Shown: positions 61,930-64,000 of the stretch, piece by piece
How the letters are laid out: each line of letters starts with the position of its first letter
Position numbering within the stretch: the stretch's first letter is position 1
Assembly: GCA_949066965.1 (NCBI GenBank)
Contig: CARTDA010000005.1
Coordinates: 62,001 to 126,000 of the forward strand
Direction: 5' to 3'
DNA: 64,000 nt
DNA from: COE1 sp949066965
Lineage (GTDB): Bacteria > Bacillota > Clostridia > Lachnospirales > Lachnospiraceae
Program-made: the position numbers and the translations under genes
The notes under the pieces: generated by a model
Database searches by the model: none
What the model was told of the DNA's origin: nothing
What the model saw: the letters and a program-made list of their open reading frames with translations, nothing else

Positions 61930-62103
61930 GTGGCGACATGCGATTGGACAATATCAAAGCCCCGATATTTATAACGATGTCAGCCCGGGTATCTAGGTGA
62001 CCTGCGAGTCTGTGAAATACGGCCGGACATTCCGTATGAAAGGATTCGGGCAGGAATATCCGTCAAAGGAGAGCCGACAGGCTAAGTATATGGAGGTAAC
62101 ATA
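61930..62103 (+). ncRNA. Leader of the rplM operon (L13-leader-like)
   Basis: About 170 nt from the promoter to rplM with no ORF. ATACGG/CCGTAT (around 62019-62036) is one hairpin; other GC-rich blocks suggest more pairing. Firmicutes have a known structured L13 leader for autoregulation; I infer the same here from place and length. Confidence 0.5.
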
Positions 62104-62532
62104 ATGAAAACATTTATGGCTAGCCCAGCTACAATTGATAGAAAATGGTATGTAGTAGACGCTACTGGCATGACATTAGGACGTTTGGCATCAGAAGTTG
62201 CAAGCGTATTAAGAGGAAAGAAAAAGCCTATTTTCACTCCTCATATTGATACAGGTGATTATGTAATCGTCATCAACGCAGAGAAGATTGCAGTGACAGG
62301 CAAAAAGCTGGATCAGAAGATTTATTATCATCACTCAGATTATGTTGGCGGCATGAAAACGGCAACACTGAGAGAGAAATTAAATAAAAAGCCGGAAGAG
62401 GTTATCGAGCATGCGGTTAAGGGAATGCTTCCAAAGGGACCTCTGGGACGCGAGATGTATAGGAAACTCTTTGTATATGCAGGACCTGAGCACAAACATG
62501 CGGCTCAGAAGCCCGAGACATTGACATTTTAG
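62104..62532 (+). CDS. rplM: 50S ribosomal protein L13
   Basis: 142 aa. MKTFMASPATIDRKWYVVDA, GMTLGRLASEVASVLRGKKK and MLPKGPLGREMYRKLFVYAG are diagnostic. An early assembly protein. First gene of the two-gene operon; GGAGGTAACATA upstream. Confidence 0.98.
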   Translation: MKTFMASPATIDRKWYVVDATGMTLGRLASEVASVLRGKKKPIFTPHIDTGDYVIVINAEKIAVTGKKLDQKIYYHHSDYVGGMKTATLREKLNKKPEEVIEHAVKGMLPKGPLGREMYRKLFVYAGPEHKHAAQKPETLTF

Positions 62533-62562
62533 TCAGCGTGATAATAAAGGAGGAAATGAAAA

Positions 62563-62967
62563 ATGGCAAAGGCAGCAAATGCTTCAAGATATTATGGAAC
62601 TGGCAGAAGAAAAAAATCCATCGCCAGGGTATATTTGACACCAGGTACAGGCAATATTACAATCAACAAGAGAGGAATTGACGAGTACTTTGGTCTGGAG
62701 ACATTAAAGGTTATTGTCCGTCAGCCTCTGGCAGCGACTGATACCGTTGACAAGTTCGATGTGCTTGTAAACGTAAAGGGCGGCGGCTACACAGGACAGG
62801 CAGGTGCCATCAGACATGGTATCTCAAGGGCTCTGCTACAGGCAGATGCAGATTACAGGCCTGTACTCAAGAAGGAAGGATTCCTGACACGTGATCCTCG
62901 TATGAAGGAGAGAAAGAAGTACGGCTTAAAGGCTGCCCGTCGTGCACCTCAGTTCTCGAAGAGATAA
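62563..62967 (+). CDS. rpsI: 30S ribosomal protein S9
   Basis: 134 aa. YYGTGRRKKSIARVYLTPGT, VKGGGYTGQAGAIRHGISRA and the C-terminal RKKYGLKAARRAPQFSKR, whose final Arg reaches the P-site tRNA. Normal length. Confidence 0.98.
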   Translation: MAKAANASRYYGTGRRKKSIARVYLTPGTGNITINKRGIDEYFGLETLKVIVRQPLAATDTVDKFDVLVNVKGGGYTGQAGAIRHGISRALLQADADYRPVLKKEGFLTRDPRMKERKKYGLKAARRAPQFSKR

Positions 62968-62981
62968 TGATAGAAATATGG

Positions 62982-63019
62982 AAAACCCTTGGAAAGTTAA
63001 AAGATTTCGAGGGTTTTTT
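62982..63019 (+). terminator. Terminator after rpsI
   Basis: AAAACCCT (62982-62989) pairs with AGGGTTTT (63010-63017), extended inwards by weaker pairs, followed by Ts. Copy C of the repeat starts in its T-tract. Confidence 0.75.
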
Positions 63020-63110
63020 ATTATGCACAGCCCCATGCAGGGAAAGTATGCCGCAGAAGCGGCGCATGGGACGCGTGGCGGGGAAGGAGGATGGCTCTTC
63101 CCTACTCGAT
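63015..63110 (+). repeat. Two-hairpin interspersed repeat, copy C
   Basis: T-tract, ATGCACAG, stem CCCATGC (63032-63038)/GCATGGG (63064-63070) enclosing GCCGC/GCGGC, then GGGAAG (63081-63086)/CTTCCC (63097-63102) and CTACTCGAT. Close to copy A in the first hairpin, altered in the second. Confidence 0.8.
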
Positions 63111-63155
63111 TTTTGATACGGATTAAATGAAGTAAGGATAAGAGGAGGACATGGA

Positions 63156-63923
63156 GTGGAGCTGCATTTTAATGAAGCATTAGCCATGGCTTATAAAAGT
63201 CAGCCTCAAAAAATCAGGGTGATGAGTGAACGGTGGGTAGAGGAAAATATGTATTGCCCATGCTGTGGCAAGCTGCATATTAAGAAATTGGAGAATAATA
63301 AGCCAGTATCAGATTTTTACTGCAAAGGCTGTGATGCGGTGTTTGAGTTAAAAAGTAAACAAGGGAAAATAGGGAAAAAGATTATTGATGGCGCTTACAA
63401 AACAATGATTGACAGGATAACAAGCGCTACAAATCCTGAACTATTTGTTCTGAGCTATACAGCCGATTTTAATGTAAAAAAACTTTGTCTTATTCCCAGG
63501 TTTTTTCTGACGCCCCAAGTAATCGAAAAAAGAAAGAAACTTCCGCCAACAGCCAGACGCGCAGGATGGGAAGGATGCAATATTCTATATGAAAAGATTC
63601 CTGATCAGGCAAAGATTGAGGTAATAACAGACGCAAAAGTAAAAGATAAGCTTGATGTTGTTGGGCAATATAATCGAATAAAAAAGTTACAGACGAATAA
63701 TCTTGAAAGCAGGGGATGGATGATCGATGTGCTGAATTGCATAAATGCGATTCCGACAGACAAATTTCTGCTGCGGGAAGTATATGCATATGCAGAAGAA
63801 CTACAACTGAAACATAGTAATAACCACAATGTTGAAGCGAAAATCAGGCAGCAGCTTCAAATATTGCGCGATAAGGGCTTTGTTGAATTCCTGGGCAAGG
63901 GATGTTACAAAAAAATCGTTTAG
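63156..63923 (+). CDS. DpnI-type restriction endonuclease (methyl-dependent GATC)
   Basis: 255 aa from GTG 63156, 7 nt after AGAGGAGG; the resulting N-terminus MELHFN matches DpnI. CPCCGKLHI with KGCD form a zinc site, PVSDFYCKGCDAVFELKSKQ holds the PD-(D/E)xK catalytic Asp, Glu and Lys, and the C-terminal winged helix has EAKIRQQLQILRDKGFVEFL. DpnI cuts GATC only when the adenine is methylated. No dpnC/dpnD or methylase is visible downstream in the window. It lies beside rpsI after a repeat, suggesting recent acquisition. Confidence 0.93.
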   Translation: MELHFNEALAMAYKSQPQKIRVMSERWVEENMYCPCCGKLHIKKLENNKPVSDFYCKGCDAVFELKSKQGKIGKKIIDGAYKTMIDRITSATNPELFVLSYTADFNVKKLCLIPRFFLTPQVIEKRKKLPPTARRAGWEGCNILYEKIPDQAKIEVITDAKVKDKLDVVGQYNRIKKLQTNNLESRGWMIDVLNCINAIPTDKFLLREVYAYAEELQLKHSNNHNVEAKIRQQLQILRDKGFVEFLGKGCYKKIV

Positions 63924-64000
63924 CAGACAAAGGAACAGTTACAATTCACATCTACGCCAATTATTATCAAAATATAAGTTATTGAGGTATGAATTATAAC
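63924..64000. other. Window end, no feature seen
   Basis: AT-rich sequence after the endonuclease stop codon; no gene or hairpin recognised before the edge. Confidence 0.6.

Noticed and set aside
62942..63130. 62-codon ORF after rpsI
   Set aside because: It is the translation of the terminator and repeat copy C, with the same peptide as copy A; not an independent gene.

Overview
This looks like a chromosomal segment of a Gram-positive anaerobe of the Clostridia, most likely a Lachnospiraceae-type organism. The signs are a Firmicutes-order S10/spc/alpha ribosomal cluster running into ecfA1-ecfA2-ecfT-truA-rplM-rpsI, an S14 of the zinc-binding short type, a KOW-domain protein between map and infA, very strong AGGAGG ribosome-binding sites, and DUF2975/HTH, NrtR and DUF4173 genes. 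The assignment is an inference from gene content; no rRNA is present.

Positions 1-21.9 kb hold a phage-tail-like contractile injection system (CIS), all on the + strand. In order: the end of a PAAR-like DUF4280 tip protein, sheath, tube, a gp41-like assembly protein, a DUF6760 protein, a second tube-like protein, a 970-aa coiled protein of unknown role, two CIS_tube adaptor paralogues, gp27-like hub, gp5/gpV spike, gp25 wedge, two baseplate J-type proteins, a tail protein I and a DUF4255 terminator. There are no capsid, portal, terminase or integrase genes. It is followed without a clear break by an unknown 261-aa protein, a STAS antagonist, a divergent D-Ala-D-Ala-ligase-like ATP-grasp enzyme, and a membrane sensor carrying both a PP2C/SpoIIE phosphatase and an RsbW-like kinase domain. 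These four genes look like a signalling and wall-related module attached to the CIS.

Positions 21.9-29.1 kb are accessory: a membrane-anchored nucleoside hydrolase with a small membrane coiled-coil partner, an IbrA/IbrB-like pair (PAPS-reductase-family DUF3440 plus ParB-fold protein), a MATE exporter and a GH31 alpha-glucosidase. A MITE-like inverted repeat follows.

Positions 29.3-35.3 kb are an NAD operon: cysteine hydrolase/nicotinamidase, PRPP synthetase, NAMPT-family phosphoribosyltransferase, glutamine-dependent NAD synthetase and the NrtR Nudix regulator. Its promoter carries two near-identical 21-bp palindromes bracketing the -35 box. Positions 35.3-39 kb hold a highly structured leader, then a membrane-protein cluster with a small Cro-like regulator.

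Positions 40-57.3 kb are the ribosomal super-cluster (rpsJ to rplQ, with secY, adk, map, infA and rpoA), with structured leaders and several internal hairpins. Positions 57.5-63 kb hold a J-domain protein, the ECF-transporter energy module, truA, rplM and rpsI. The window ends with a DpnI-type restriction endonuclease. A two-hairpin interspersed repeat occurs three times (16.6, 39.0 and 63.1 kb), twice providing the stop codon of an adjacent gene.
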